Positions 35,560-44,492 of a DNA stretch of 64,000 nucleotides are shown here, one piece after another. A program made the position numbers and the translations under genes. Each line of letters begins with the position of its first letter. The stretch's first letter is position 1. Source of the DNA: Planosporangium sp963837285 (GTDB lineage Bacteria; Actinomycetota; Actinomycetes; Mycobacteriales; Micromonosporaceae); NCBI GenBank assembly GCA_963837285.1, contig CAWIMS010000005.1, forward strand, positions 1 to 64,000, in the 5' to 3' direction. The notes under the pieces were generated by a model. That model saw only the letters and a list, made by a program, of their open reading frames with translations. It did no database searches and had not been told where the DNA came from.

Positions 35560-36104
35560 GCCGGGCCACCCCCGGACACACCTTCACCCACCTGGCCTAC
35601 CTCCTGGAGACCGACGGGCGGGAGGTGGCCGCGTTCACCGGCGGATCGCTGCTGTACGGCTCGGTCGGCCGCCCGGACCTGCTCGGCCCGGCCCACACCG
35701 AAGCCCTTGTCCATCACCAGTACGCCTCGGCCAACTGTCTGGCCGCCGAACTGCCCGACACCGCCGCGGTGTACCCGACACACGGGTTCGGCAGCTTCTG
35801 CTCGGCTACCCAGTCCGAGGCCACCGCGTCCAGCATCGGGCAGGAGAAGCGGGCCAATCCCGCGTTGACCAAAACGGAGCGGCAGTTCGTCGACGATCTA
35901 CTCGACGGCCTCGACGCCTGGCCCGCCTACTACGTCCACATGGCCCCGGCCAACGCCGCCGGCCCGGCCGCCCCCGCCCTGTCCACGCCGCAGCGCGCCA
36001 ACCCCGACGAGATCCGCAAACGGCTGGCCGCCGGCGAATGGGTCGTCGACCTCCGCACCCGGGTCGCGTTCGCCGAAGGCCACGTCCCCGGCACCCTCAA
36101 CTAG
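35560..36104 (+). pseudogene. Truncated copy of MBL-fold/rhodanese sulfur enzyme
   Basis: ATPGHTFTHLAYLLETDGRE, VAAFTGGSLLYGSVGRPDLL, PTHGFGSFCSATQSEA and VVDLRTRVAFAEGHVPGTLN match the middle of the MBL-fold/rhodanese protein encoded near the right end of the window almost residue for residue. The first ~100 residues with the HxHxD metal site and the last ~165 residues are missing. It opens without a start signal and stops at TAG just after GTLN. It is a partial duplicate, and the DNA also aligns base for base over most of its length. Confidence 0.8.
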
Positions 36105-38085
36105 GCCCATTCCTCGGCGGTTGGCTCGCGGTACTCAGCGTCCGGGCGGGGGCGGTGGTTGGGGCGTCGCGGCCGGTGACAGTCGGCGGCGTACCCACCG
36201 GGTGCGGCAGCCCCATGGTACCGGCGACCGGTAGGTCCAGATGGCTGCCGCTGAGGTCGACGTCAATGCGCGCGCCGGTCGACACCGGAATATTGGGCGA
36301 CGGGTCGGTACCCGTGACGATGAGTCCGAGTACGTGACCGGCGGGGATGACCGCGTCCGTGGCCTGCAGCGGCACCGTGATCGAGTACCACTGGTTCGGC
36401 GCGAGTGGCGTTGCCTGCCGAGGCGAGGTGTGGTGGGCGGCGTCGCACCAGCCACGTGTGACGATGCTCAGGTCTTTGGTCGCCACGTCCTCCGTGAAGT
36501 CGGGATAGCAGGCGCTGTCGGCGGCGACCGAGTCTCCCCAGCACGAACTGGTGCCGGTCTTGTGCACCCCTTGTCCAGCGGTACCAGGGTCGACCCGGCT
36601 CGCTGATCCGTAGTCGACCAGTCGGGCGGTCAGTTCGGTCGTCGGCTTGCTGATTCTTGTCCGCAGCGTGACGGACGGGATGCCGGAGATTCGCGTCTCG
36701 GCGCTCAGCGCGCCGCTGAGGAACACCAGCCGCCCGCTCCTGGCCTGGTTCGGCTCGATGACCGCGTAGGCCTCCCCCAGGTCGGGTTCATCGCGAAAGG
36801 TGCGGGTGGCGGTACCGTTGTCGCCCAGGGTACCCGTGACCCGGTCCCCGTCGCCCAACGGCAGCGGCGTCGAACCGCTGGCGGCGGGCCATGACTTCTC
36901 GTCGATCCACCGGCCCGGGGCACGCTCGATCGACACCGCCGGCTCGGTCATGATCCCGTTGGGAATGCCCTGCAGCCAGTAGTCGAACCAGCGGTGCAAG
37001 GTGTCGATCCAGGTCGTACGCCGGAAGTCGAACGGGTCGACGTGGGCTTCGCGAGACAGCCAGAGCTTGCGCGGCACATGCGCCGCGCCCAGCGCCGACC
37101 ACCACAGCGCGACGTTCGACGGCAGCACGGTCTGGTCCGCGAGGCCCTGTACCGCCAGAACGCTGGCGCGTACCCGGGTAGCCGCGTCCCGGTAGTTCCG
37201 TTGCGCCCAGAACTCGTTGTAGTCGCCGCCGCTGCCCGCAGCGGCACGCTGCGCCCCGCGTACCCCGTCGCACACACCCGGCGGCCGACCGTTCAGGTCG
37301 TCCTCCAGGTACAGCGGGTCGTCGCCGGGCGCCAGCACGCCGTATCGCACGATCATGTCGTGCCAACTGGAGATCGCGGACTCGGGCACGATCGTGGCCA
37401 GCCCGGACACCCCGGTCGCGGCGACGCCGTTGGCGATCGAACCGTCGTAGGACTTGCCGATCATCCCGACCTTCCCGGTCGACCAGGTGGAGACCGCCGG
37501 CCGGCCATCACGATAGGTCGCAGTGGTACGCCCGTTCAGCCAGTCGATCACGGCAACCGCGCTGGCGACCTCCGCCGGGCCGCCGACGTCCATGCAGCCG
37601 GTTGACCGGTTCGTGCCGGACAGGTCCACCAGCACCACCGCATATCCGCGCGGCACGAAATAATTGTCCAGGAACAGCGGAAAGCTCGAGATCGCGCCCG
37701 TGGCGTCGTACTTCTTGGTCTGGAGTTCGCTGCCTCGTCCGACGCTCTTGTAGTACGGCGACGCATCCATGATCACCGGCACCTTGAACCCAGACGTCGC
37801 GGCTTCACCGGGACGGATGACGTCGACCGCGATCTGGTCCGGGTGGCCGTCGCCGTCGCTGTCCCGCGCCGCGTTGACCAGCACACTTTCCCGGACAGCG
37901 GCCGCATACGAGTACGTCGCGACGGTCTGTTTCCCGCGGACGAACGGCGCACCGACGCGCCAACCCTGGGCCGCGGAAGGCGTGGGCCGGGCCCGGGCGA
38001 CGTTCACCGCCGTCCCCACGGCAACCAGCACGGCTATCGCGATCACGGCCACGAGCAGCCGCCGTCCCGGCATCATGCTTCGCAT
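36097..38085 (-). CDS. Secreted X-Pro dipeptidyl-peptidase (S15 family)
   Basis: An N-terminal membrane anchor or signal (RRLLVAVIAIAVLVAVGTAV) is followed by the S15 alpha/beta-hydrolase: IAVDVIRPGEAATSGFKVPV, FVPRGYAVVLVDLSGTNRST, and nucleophile Ser in VGMIGKSYDGSIANGVA (GxSYxG). Asp/His come later in VQGLADQTVLP and SREAHVDPFDFRR. The C-terminal jelly-roll (LVFLSGALSAETRISGIPSV) is typical of the family. It cleaves X-Pro dipeptides from peptides outside the cell. The start is ATG at MRSMMPGRR; the frame is open further upstream but has no ribosome site there. Its 3' end overlaps the truncated MBL copy by a few bases. Confidence 0.85.
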   Translation of the reverse strand: MRSMMPGRRLLVAVIAIAVLVAVGTAVNVARARPTPSAAQGWRVGAPFVRGKQTVATYSYAAAVRESVLVNAARDSDGDGHPDQIAVDVIRPGEAATSGFKVPVIMDASPYYKSVGRGSELQTKKYDATGAISSFPLFLDNYFVPRGYAVVLVDLSGTNRSTGCMDVGGPAEVASAVAVIDWLNGRTTATYRDGRPAVSTWSTGKVGMIGKSYDGSIANGVAATGVSGLATIVPESAISSWHDMIVRYGVLAPGDDPLYLEDDLNGRPPGVCDGVRGAQRAAAGSGGDYNEFWAQRNYRDAATRVRASVLAVQGLADQTVLPSNVALWWSALGAAHVPRKLWLSREAHVDPFDFRRTTWIDTLHRWFDYWLQGIPNGIMTEPAVSIERAPGRWIDEKSWPAASGSTPLPLGDGDRVTGTLGDNGTATRTFRDEPDLGEAYAVIEPNQARSGRLVFLSGALSAETRISGIPSVTLRTRISKPTTELTARLVDYGSASRVDPGTAGQGVHKTGTSSCWGDSVAADSACYPDFTEDVATKDLSIVTRGWCDAAHHTSPRQATPLAPNQWYSITVPLQATDAVIPAGHVLGLIVTGTDPSPNIPVSTGARIDVDLSGSHLDLPVAGTMGLPHPVGTPPTVTGRDAPTTAPARTLSTASQPPRNGPS

Positions 38086-38091
38086 ATTTAC

Positions 38092-38334
38092 TATACGTAT
38101 GGACCGGACAAACGGTTTGATCCGCCGCCGCCCGGCCGTCGCGTCTATGCCCCGCCCGGATCTACCTACGCCGCGCAGAGCCTGGCCGACTCGGTCGGGC
38201 GGTGGACCGAACGGTGGCATGGCGAACGGCGACCCATGCTGACCTACGAGCGCGGCCGGGACTGGATGACGTTCCTGGACACCTCGGCCTGGGGATACCA
38301 CGGCGAGCCTACGAATAGGGCTGATGTTTTGTGA
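38092..38334 (+). other. Unassigned reading-frame remnant
   Basis: A plus-strand frame reads YGPDKRFDPPPPGRRVYAPP, GSTYAAQSLADSVGRWTERW and PMLTYERGRDWMTFLDTSAW. It has protein-like composition, with Trp, Tyr and Asp, and not the Arg/Pro-rich look of antisense frames. There is no clear start codon with ribosome site and I do not recognise the family. It may be the end of a lost gene next to the promoter of the class A hydrolase. Confidence 0.25.
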
Positions 38335-38425
38335 CACATGCACCCCCGCTGAACCGAACATCCCGATCGTTCGTTCCTGGTACGTACCTACGAACAGAAA
38401 CAAGACACCGACAAGGAGAGCGACG

Positions 38426-39457
38426 TTGACCTCGATCCTGAAGCGCAGGGCACTGCTCGGCCTCGGCGCGACCGCCACGGTTGGCGCGGCGCTGGGCGTG
38501 GCGCGGGTCGCCTCAGCCGGTGAGACAGCGGCGAAGTTCACCGCACCGCAGCAGGCGTCCACGACACCCGCGCAGGCGTCAGACCAGGTCAACGCGATCT
38601 ACCAGCGTGAAACCAACCGTGCGGACGGCGTATGGAACTCGTTCATCACGGTTGCCGATCCAGCCGGTGCACTCGACACGGCCGTGGAGGACAAGGCCGA
38701 CGAACTGGTCGAGGCATACAGCGTCAACAAGCTCGCCGTGGCCACCGCGATCCTGGACAAAATCGACCGAGGCCAGTTGCGGCTCGACCAGAAGGTGACC
38801 GTGACCGCCGACATCGTCGCCACCACCGGCGACGGGATCTTCCCGCTCAACACCGCCTACCCCAGCTCGGTCACCCTCGGCCACGTCATGGCCAACCTAC
38901 TCTCGGTCTCCGACGACACCGCCGCACGGCTGTGCGGCCTGGTCTGCCCCGCCAAAGAGATCAACAGCATCGTGGCGGCCAAAGGCTTCCCCAACACCCA
39001 GATGCAGCTCGTCGCCGAACCCAACCGTTTCTTCCTGGGCAAGACGACGCCCCGCGAGACGCACAACCTGCTGCAGGCGCTGCTCAAGGGCACCCTGCTG
39101 TCGAAGAAGTCGACCTACTTCATGGTCAACATTCTGCGGTCTCCGGTCGCGTTCACCGACGGCATCCGCCGCAACATGTCCACCAGCGAACGGGCCCGGG
39201 TCGCCACCAAGGCGGGCTGGTTCGCCGACGGCCGCAACGAGGCCGGAGTCATGTTCGACGCGGTCGGTCACCCGGTGCTCACGTACGCCCTCTTCGCGCA
39301 CGGCCAGGCCGACGCGGACAACTTCGCCGCCACCCACCCGGCGATCGAGGCGCGTGCGGTGATGGGCCGCGCGTTCCTCAACAGCATCGACGCGCTCGGC
39401 GGTGTCGCCGCCCAGATGATGCCGATGCCGAAGTACAGCCCGCTCAACGGGGGTTAG
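38426..39457 (+). CDS. Secreted class A beta-lactamase-like serine hydrolase
   Basis: A twin-arginine-type leader (LKRRALLGLGATATVGAALG, ending VASAG) is followed by a class A serine hydrolase domain. SxxK is Ser99-Val-Asn-Lys102, the SDN-like triad is Ser162-Asp-Asp, and the KTG-like box is Lys262-Ala-Gly. The changes (SDD, KAG) and the lack of a clear omega-loop Glu make a true beta-lactamase uncertain; a related esterase or D,D-peptidase role is possible. The TTG start at 38426 is chosen because AAGGAGAG lies six bases upstream and the leader begins there. The gene stands alone after a non-coding stretch. Confidence 0.8.
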   Translation: MTSILKRRALLGLGATATVGAALGVARVASAGETAAKFTAPQQASTTPAQASDQVNAIYQRETNRADGVWNSFITVADPAGALDTAVEDKADELVEAYSVNKLAVATAILDKIDRGQLRLDQKVTVTADIVATTGDGIFPLNTAYPSSVTLGHVMANLLSVSDDTAARLCGLVCPAKEINSIVAAKGFPNTQMQLVAEPNRFFLGKTTPRETHNLLQALLKGTLLSKKSTYFMVNILRSPVAFTDGIRRNMSTSERARVATKAGWFADGRNEAGVMFDAVGHPVLTYALFAHGQADADNFAATHPAIEARAVMGRAFLNSIDALGGVAAQMMPMPKYSPLNGG

Positions 39458-39600
39458 CGCACGTCGGCCAGGTCCGCCCGGTCTCCGGCGGCCAGGTGAG
39501 CGGAGGCCCGGGCGGCGATGCGGGCACGCGCCCGCAGGCCGAGCTTGGCGCGGATGTTTCGGATCTGCGCGTCGACGGTACGCGGCTTCACCGGCTGCGA
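39454..39600 (-). pseudogene. LuxR-type regulator C-terminal fragment
   Basis: The last ~47 residues of a LuxR helix-turn-helix protein can be read: VKPRTVDAQIRNIRAKLGLR, followed by ARARIAARASAHLAA and a stop. The upstream part of the HTH and any receiver are missing. Its stop overlaps the end of the class A hydrolase gene on the other strand. Confidence 0.6.
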
Positions 39601-39603
39601 ACG

Positions 39604-39637
39604 GCTACGGGCGACCGGGAAGCTGGTCGCCCGTAGC
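39604..39637 (-). terminator. Perfect 13-bp stem-loop after the glycosidase gene
   Basis: GCTACGGGCGACC and GGTCGCCCGTAGC form a perfect 13-bp stem with an 8-base loop, 45 bases past the glycosidase stop codon. No T-run follows. It probably terminates that gene. Confidence 0.7.
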
Positions 39638-39681
39638 TTGTCCGAAGCGGTGAAACTGATTTACGCGTGGTTGCCGCCGAG

Positions 39682-41153
39682 CTACGCCTCCTCGATCCGG
39701 CTCCGGCTGCCGCTCTGGGCGCTACCGATAGTCAGCCGCACGAATCGGGTGTTGCCTGCGGGTACGTCGATCAACTGCACCCCGCGTGCGTTGGACAGGC
39801 TGCCGGTCTTCACCGTGCTCCAAGTGGTGCCGTTGCCCGGCCCGAGGTCTCCACCTTGAACACCGTGTCGTACGGGTCGTAGCCGCCCAGCCCGCTCAGG
39901 GTCAGGTTGCCGTTGCCCTGTTTGAAGCTGACGCTGGCCTTGGTGCGCAGGTTTGTGACGTTGGTGACCTTGTACCCGTTGTCCCGCACCACCAGGGTGC
40001 TGCCCGAGGGCGGGTCGATGATGTGGATGTACATGGTCTGCGGGCTGGCCTTGCTCACCGTGACGTACCCGAAGGCGCCGTTGTTCCACCGGCCGGGCTT
40101 GAGCCCAGGCTGCTGGTACCCAGCGCCGTAGGTGTTGCCGACAGACTCCCAGATCTTGTCGAAGTAGCCGGCGGCGAAGTCGTTGAACGCCTGCTGCGCC
40201 GGCGGGAAGGTCCCGTTGACCCGGGCCGTCTCGGCCTCCAACGACAGGATGGTGGAGCCCGCGTTGGCGATGAACCGGCCGATGGTCAGCTTGCGGTCCA
40301 CGGCCGGGTCACCGGAGGTGTACCACCACGCGCCTTTGGTGGGCAGCTTGTAGTCCGCCTCGATCAGCCGCGGCGGGTGTGTGTGGATCTTCTGGGGCAT
40401 GTCGTAGGGCGGGGTCATCCCGGTCTTCTGCTCGTTGCTCATCATGTCGAAGGCCGGCGTGTCGGTGTTGTTGTTGCTCAGCGTGAAGCTGGGCCGCATC
40501 TCCCGGATCTTCGCGTACAGTCCGTGGGACTTCCAGTAGTCGTTCTCGTTGTCGATCCAGAACCCGCCGAGTTTCGGGTAGTTCTGCATGACCTCGATGA
40601 AGTTGTCGTAGCTGAACTCGCCGAAGCCGGGGCGCTTGCTCAGGTTGACGGAGTGCCCCTTGTACTTGGAGTACGCCCCCGAGTTGAGCCACTCGTGGCC
40701 GCCTTCGGCGTGCCACTGCGGGTCGTCGGTCATGTAGAGGATGACCTTCATCCCCTGGGCGTCAGCCGCGTCGATCAGTTCACCGAGGAAGTCCCGCTTG
40801 GTCGAGCAGCTACCCGGGATCTTCGACGGCCAGGCCCGGGCATAGCCGAGCCGGCTGTGGAACGAGGCGAGGACGAGGTACTGCAGGTGCAGCTTCTGCG
40901 CTTCCTGGACCCAGTAGCTGGCCTTCCAGCCGCCGTTGGTGACGTCCTGCTCCCAGGCGGCGCAGTCGTTGTGGGACGGGCCGGTCCGCAGGCCCCAGTG
41001 CAGGAACAGGCCGCCGGTGGCGGAGCGCAGGAACGCCTGGCGCGGGTGCGTCAGTTCGGCGTTGGCGGACGGGACGCCCACCAGCGAGAGTGCTCCGAGC
41101 GGAACCAGTACGGCGGCCAGAGCGGTAATCCATCGACGTAGACGTTTGTTCAC
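39682..41153 (-). pseudogene. Secreted GH29-like alpha-L-fucosidase, one frameshift
   Basis: A signal peptide (RRWITALAAVLVPLGALSLV, cleaved near ANA-E) leads into a TIM-barrel glycosidase with GGLFLHWGLRTGP, LHLQYLVLASFHSRLGYARA, GMKVILYMTDDPQWHAEGG and GGFWIDNENDYWKSHGLYAK. The Asp in FWID is at the place of the GH29 nucleophile. A beta-sandwich tail follows. The frame breaks near 39838: NGTTWSTVKTGSLSNARGVQ and LIDVPAGNTRFVRLTIGSAQ are in the next frame, and one extra C (GGCCGGG to GGCCCGGG) joins them. The gene may thus be intact in the organism. Fucosidase specificity is by family resemblance only. Confidence 0.7.
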
Positions 41154-41473
41154 GGGGGCACCTTCTCCTGTCCGGGCGCGACAGATATTGATTGAGATCG
41201 TTGCCTCTCGGGTACAGCTTCGAGGAGAGTTTCATCGAGGTCAATGGATTGCCTGCGACACGGAATGTCCTGCCGCCAGCGGTAATCGGTGAGAGCCCTT
41301 CGCCACGCCGGCGGGAGCCGGCAGATGACGCTGCCACGCCGACTCCATGAACGTCGCAAACGATGCGCCGGCCGCCGTCCGCGACCTCGTCCGGTCCGTC
41401 ACATCCCTATCACAGGGCAGGACCGGAGAAGGTTGCATCGGGCTTCACGTGAATTTCCGGGCTGCGCGATCGG
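41154..41473. other. Gap between glycosidase and RiPP locus
   Basis: I see no gene in these 320 bases. It should contain the promoter of the glycosidase gene (its start is at 41153) and the terminator of the YcaO operon. No clear stem-loop was found by eye. Confidence 0.45.
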
Positions 41474-42670
41474 TCAGAAGGTCCACCACATGCCCGGGAC
41501 GACGACCCGGACGACGGGGATGGCGAAGTCCCGGTGTGTGAGGTCGACGACGGCCACTTCCTGCACGCCGTTGGCCCGCAACCGATCGAGCACCCGGCGC
41601 AGCTCACCGGACAGGGTGTCGTCTCGCAACGCCGCCGGGGCCCCAGGAAACGGCGCCAGCTCACCGGCCGGGGCGAGCAGGCTCGCGGTCTCGGCGCGCA
41701 CGTCCGGATCGAAGTAGCTGGCGTACATGGCGCGGTTGAGATCATCGCGGACCCCGTTGATGATCATCGAACGAACCTGCGCCACCTCGGTGAGCGCTCG
41801 GGACAGTGCGATCGACGGGTCGCTGTGAGCGCCGAATCCCCAGGTCTCCGGCAGCGGGTGGTACCACGGGGCGGTGCGCTCGACGCCGAGCGCCTGGTAG
41901 ACCGGCACCTGATGGACGGCGCTGAGATCCCAGACGGCCAGTTCGATGCCAGCGGCCAGGAATCGGTCGACGAGCGCCCGGCCCGGCGTCGAACGCACCG
42001 ACGTCAGGTCGAGCCGGGGCAGGTCGACGGCGAGCCGGTCGGCACTGCGTGCGACGGCGTCGCGCTCGATCACCTCGTACAGGCCGTGCAGTACCGCCTC
42101 GGTCAGGCTGTTCCCGGACGCCAAGCCATTCGTACCGTTGCAGTAGACGCCGTCCGCCGGGTCTGCGGGCACGCGCTGGTCGAAATGCACAGTTTCGTAC
42201 GGCACGAGCACCGGCCGGCCGCTCATCATGTTCAGCGCATGTGCCCACCGGGTGGTGCGGTGCGGATCCGGTTCGTCCCGCTCGCAGCGCATCAGCCGGC
42301 GGACGTCGACGATACCGAAGCGTTCCTTCAGCTCGGCCAGGGTGCCGTTCAGGATCGTGATGTGGTGCTGCTCGGCGTGCCAGAGTTCGAGGGCCTCCAT
42401 GACGGCCGAGGCGCGGGCCGCGTCGGCCGTGACGCCCTTACCCTGTGAGACCGAAATGCTGCGGCTGGCCGGACGGACAGCAGTGAAGACGTCGATGCCG
42501 ATCCGATCCAGACCGGAGATACCGGCAAGCCTGGTGATCCCGGCCGCGGCCATGGCGGGCTGGGCGCGCTGGAGCGTTTCCGCCGGCGGGATCAGGCGAC
42601 GGGTGCCCTCGGTGAACGTCGGGACGTCGTCGACCGTGGCGAGGGCGTCGAGCCGACGGTCAGCCGACAT
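41474..42670 (-). CDS. YcaO-domain protein (probable TfuA-dependent thioamidation)
   Basis: This 398-residue YcaO protein shows SVSQGKGVTADAARASAVME, ALELWHAEQH, VYCNGTNGLASGNSLTEAVL, HGLYEVIERDAVARS and a late SRALTEVAQVRSMIINGVRD. These are the ATP- and Mg-binding helices of the family (E in SAVMEALE and the YEVIERD helix). It lacks the Pro-rich PxPxP C-terminus typical of azoline-forming YcaO and ends GMWWTF. With TfuA encoded in the same locus, the known chemistry is ATP-driven backbone thioamide formation. It is the last gene of the operon precursor / Asn-synthetase-like / exporter / YcaO and overlaps the exporter gene by 11 bases. Confidence 0.9.
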   Translation of the reverse strand: MSADRRLDALATVDDVPTFTEGTRRLIPPAETLQRAQPAMAAAGITRLAGISGLDRIGIDVFTAVRPASRSISVSQGKGVTADAARASAVMEALELWHAEQHHITILNGTLAELKERFGIVDVRRLMRCERDEPDPHRTTRWAHALNMMSGRPVLVPYETVHFDQRVPADPADGVYCNGTNGLASGNSLTEAVLHGLYEVIERDAVARSADRLAVDLPRLDLTSVRSTPGRALVDRFLAAGIELAVWDLSAVHQVPVYQALGVERTAPWYHPLPETWGFGAHSDPSIALSRALTEVAQVRSMIINGVRDDLNRAMYASYFDPDVRAETASLLAPAGELAPFPGAPAALRDDTLSGELRRVLDRLRANGVQEVAVVDLTHRDFAIPVVRVVVPGMWWTF

Positions 42671-44492
42671 CGGCCCCGACCCGGGAAGAGCGGCTCGGGT
42701 GGAACCACGCGGCCTGGGTCCGGTACATCCTGGCGTAGGCGCCGTCCCGGCGCAGCAGGGCGTGGTGTGTGCCGAACTCGGTCACGGTTCCCTGGTCGAG
42801 CACGACGATGGCGTCGGCCTGGGCGGCGGCGGCCATGCGGTGGGTGACGAAGAGGACCGTACGGCCAGCGAGCTGGTCGCGGATCCGGTTGAAGACCTCC
42901 CACTCCATGTCGGGATCCATGGCGGACGTCGGCTCGTCGAGGATGTACAGGTCGGCATCCCGGTACAGGACACGGGCCAGGGCGAGGCGCTGCCACTGGC
43001 CGCCGGACAGCCCGTGGGCACCGTCGAAGACGCGCCCGACCGGAGTGTCCAGGCCGGCGGGCAGACCGGCGACGACAGTGTCGGCGGCCGCGCCGCTGAG
43101 AGCGTCGGCGAGCCGGGGCCTGTCCAGCGGCGCGGATGGCCGGCTCAGCCGGACGAAGTTCGCCGCGGTCATCTCGTACCGGCCGTACTCCTGGAAGAGC
43201 ACCGACACCCGGGACCGCCACGACCGGATGGACAGTGATCCGAGGCTGCGGCCCGCGACGAGAATGTCGCCGGCGTCCGGTTCGAGGAGGCCGAGGAGCA
43301 GCTTGACGAGCGTCGTCTTCCCGGCCCCGTTCGTACCGACCAGGGCGACGAACGAGCCACTGTCCAAAGTGAACGAGACCTGATTCAGGATGGGTACGCC
43401 TGGCCGATAGCTGAAGGTCAGGCCGTGAATGGCAACGCAGCCCAACGAGCCGTCGACCGTCTCGCCGGCGTCGAGGTCCTCCCGCGGCTCTGTCGCCATG
43501 CGGTGCAGGTCCTCAAGGTGGCCGCCGACGTCTTCAAGTTCGACGATATGTGAGAGGAGCCCGATGATGCTGCTGTTCAGCGCTCCGAACGCGGTCAGGA
43601 CCAGCAGGATGGTGGCGGGTTGGGTGTGGGCGCTGCCGGCCGATCGGATCAGGACGACGTATGAACCGGTGAGCGCGCCGACGTTGGCCGCGGCGGCGAG
43701 GAACGCCCATCGACCGTTCGATCGGTGCGCGCGCTGCACGGCCAGGAAGAGGCCCCGTGCGACGTGATTGTGCCAGTCGACGAGGAAGCGGCCGACGCCG
43801 AGCGCGCGGGTTTCCGCGGCCCGATCGGGGGCAGTCGACCAATCCCGGAGGTAGTCGAGCCGCCGGTTCGAGGCACTGGTCGAGCGCCAGGTGCCGAGCA
43901 GCGCGCGGCTGTTGCGCCGCTCGACCAGGACCAGCGGGACAGCCGCGACAACGGCGAACAGGACAAGCCAGGTGTTGAGCAGCGAAAGCAGGCCGATGGA
44001 GCCGCCGAGGGCGGCAAGGTTGCTCAGCAGCCGCAGCACCGCCTGGTTGGCCTGGCCCGGGCGCCACTCGACCTCCTCACTGATGCGACCCAGCCGGTCC
44101 CGCCATTGTTCGTCGTAGAAGCGGCGGTACGGGGCGTGGGTGGCGTGGGCGATGACCTCGGCCCGTGCGGTCGCCGCGATCCGCAGACCGAGCCGGCCGC
44201 CGAGGCCCTCCAGCAGCACCGTCAGCACAAACTGGCCACCCGACAGGGACGCGAGAACGATCGCCGCGACGATGACCGGGCCGGGGTGGGCGGCAACCGC
44301 GGCGTTGACCAACTGCCAGGCCGACCAAGTCATCAGGGACGGGGCGACGCCGATCAGCAGCGTCATGCCGGTCACGGCGAGCAGGCCGAAACGCCACGCC
44401 CGCCACGCGAGCCGGACACCGTAGAACACCGCACGCCACGCCGCCGGGCGGGCCATACCGCGCAGGACAGCGGTGAGTCGCGCCAGTGTCAT
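42660..44492 (-). CDS. ABC exporter (fused membrane and ATPase domains)
   Basis: The N-terminal ~330 residues hold the six-helix exporter domain, with a WRAWRFGLLAVTGMTLLIGV start. The C-terminal ATPase has Walker A VALVGTNGAGKTTLVKL, signature HGLSGGQWQRLALARVL, Walker B LYILDEPTSAMDPD and H-loop VTHRMA. There is no N-terminal C39 peptidase domain, so it exports but does not cleave a leader. It is joined to its neighbours by ATGA (upstream) and an 11-base overlap (downstream), so it is the dedicated exporter or immunity pump of the RiPP made here. A half-transporter: it would act as a homodimer. Confidence 0.9.
   Translation of the reverse strand: MTLARLTAVLRGMARPAAWRAVFYGVRLAWRAWRFGLLAVTGMTLLIGVAPSLMTWSAWQLVNAAVAAHPGPVIVAAIVLASLSGGQFVLTVLLEGLGGRLGLRIAATARAEVIAHATHAPYRRFYDEQWRDRLGRISEEVEWRPGQANQAVLRLLSNLAALGGSIGLLSLLNTWLVLFAVVAAVPLVLVERRNSRALLGTWRSTSASNRRLDYLRDWSTAPDRAAETRALGVGRFLVDWHNHVARGLFLAVQRAHRSNGRWAFLAAAANVGALTGSYVVLIRSAGSAHTQPATILLVLTAFGALNSSIIGLLSHIVELEDVGGHLEDLHRMATEPREDLDAGETVDGSLGCVAIHGLTFSYRPGVPILNQVSFTLDSGSFVALVGTNGAGKTTLVKLLLGLLEPDAGDILVAGRSLGSLSIRSWRSRVSVLFQEYGRYEMTAANFVRLSRPSAPLDRPRLADALSGAAADTVVAGLPAGLDTPVGRVFDGAHGLSGGQWQRLALARVLYRDADLYILDEPTSAMDPDMEWEVFNRIRDQLAGRTVLFVTHRMAAAAQADAIVVLDQGTVTEFGTHHALLRRDGAYARMYRTQAAWFHPSRSSRVGADVG

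Noticed and set aside
36097..38592. 831-residue form of the S15 peptidase
   Set aside because: The first ~170 residues have no family similarity and precede the hydrophobic leader; the ATG at 38085 directly before the leader is preferred.
38426..39457. True antibiotic-destroying class A beta-lactamase
   Set aside because: The SDN and KTG motifs are changed to SDD and KAG and the omega-loop Glu is not evident, so only a family-level serine hydrolase call is supported.
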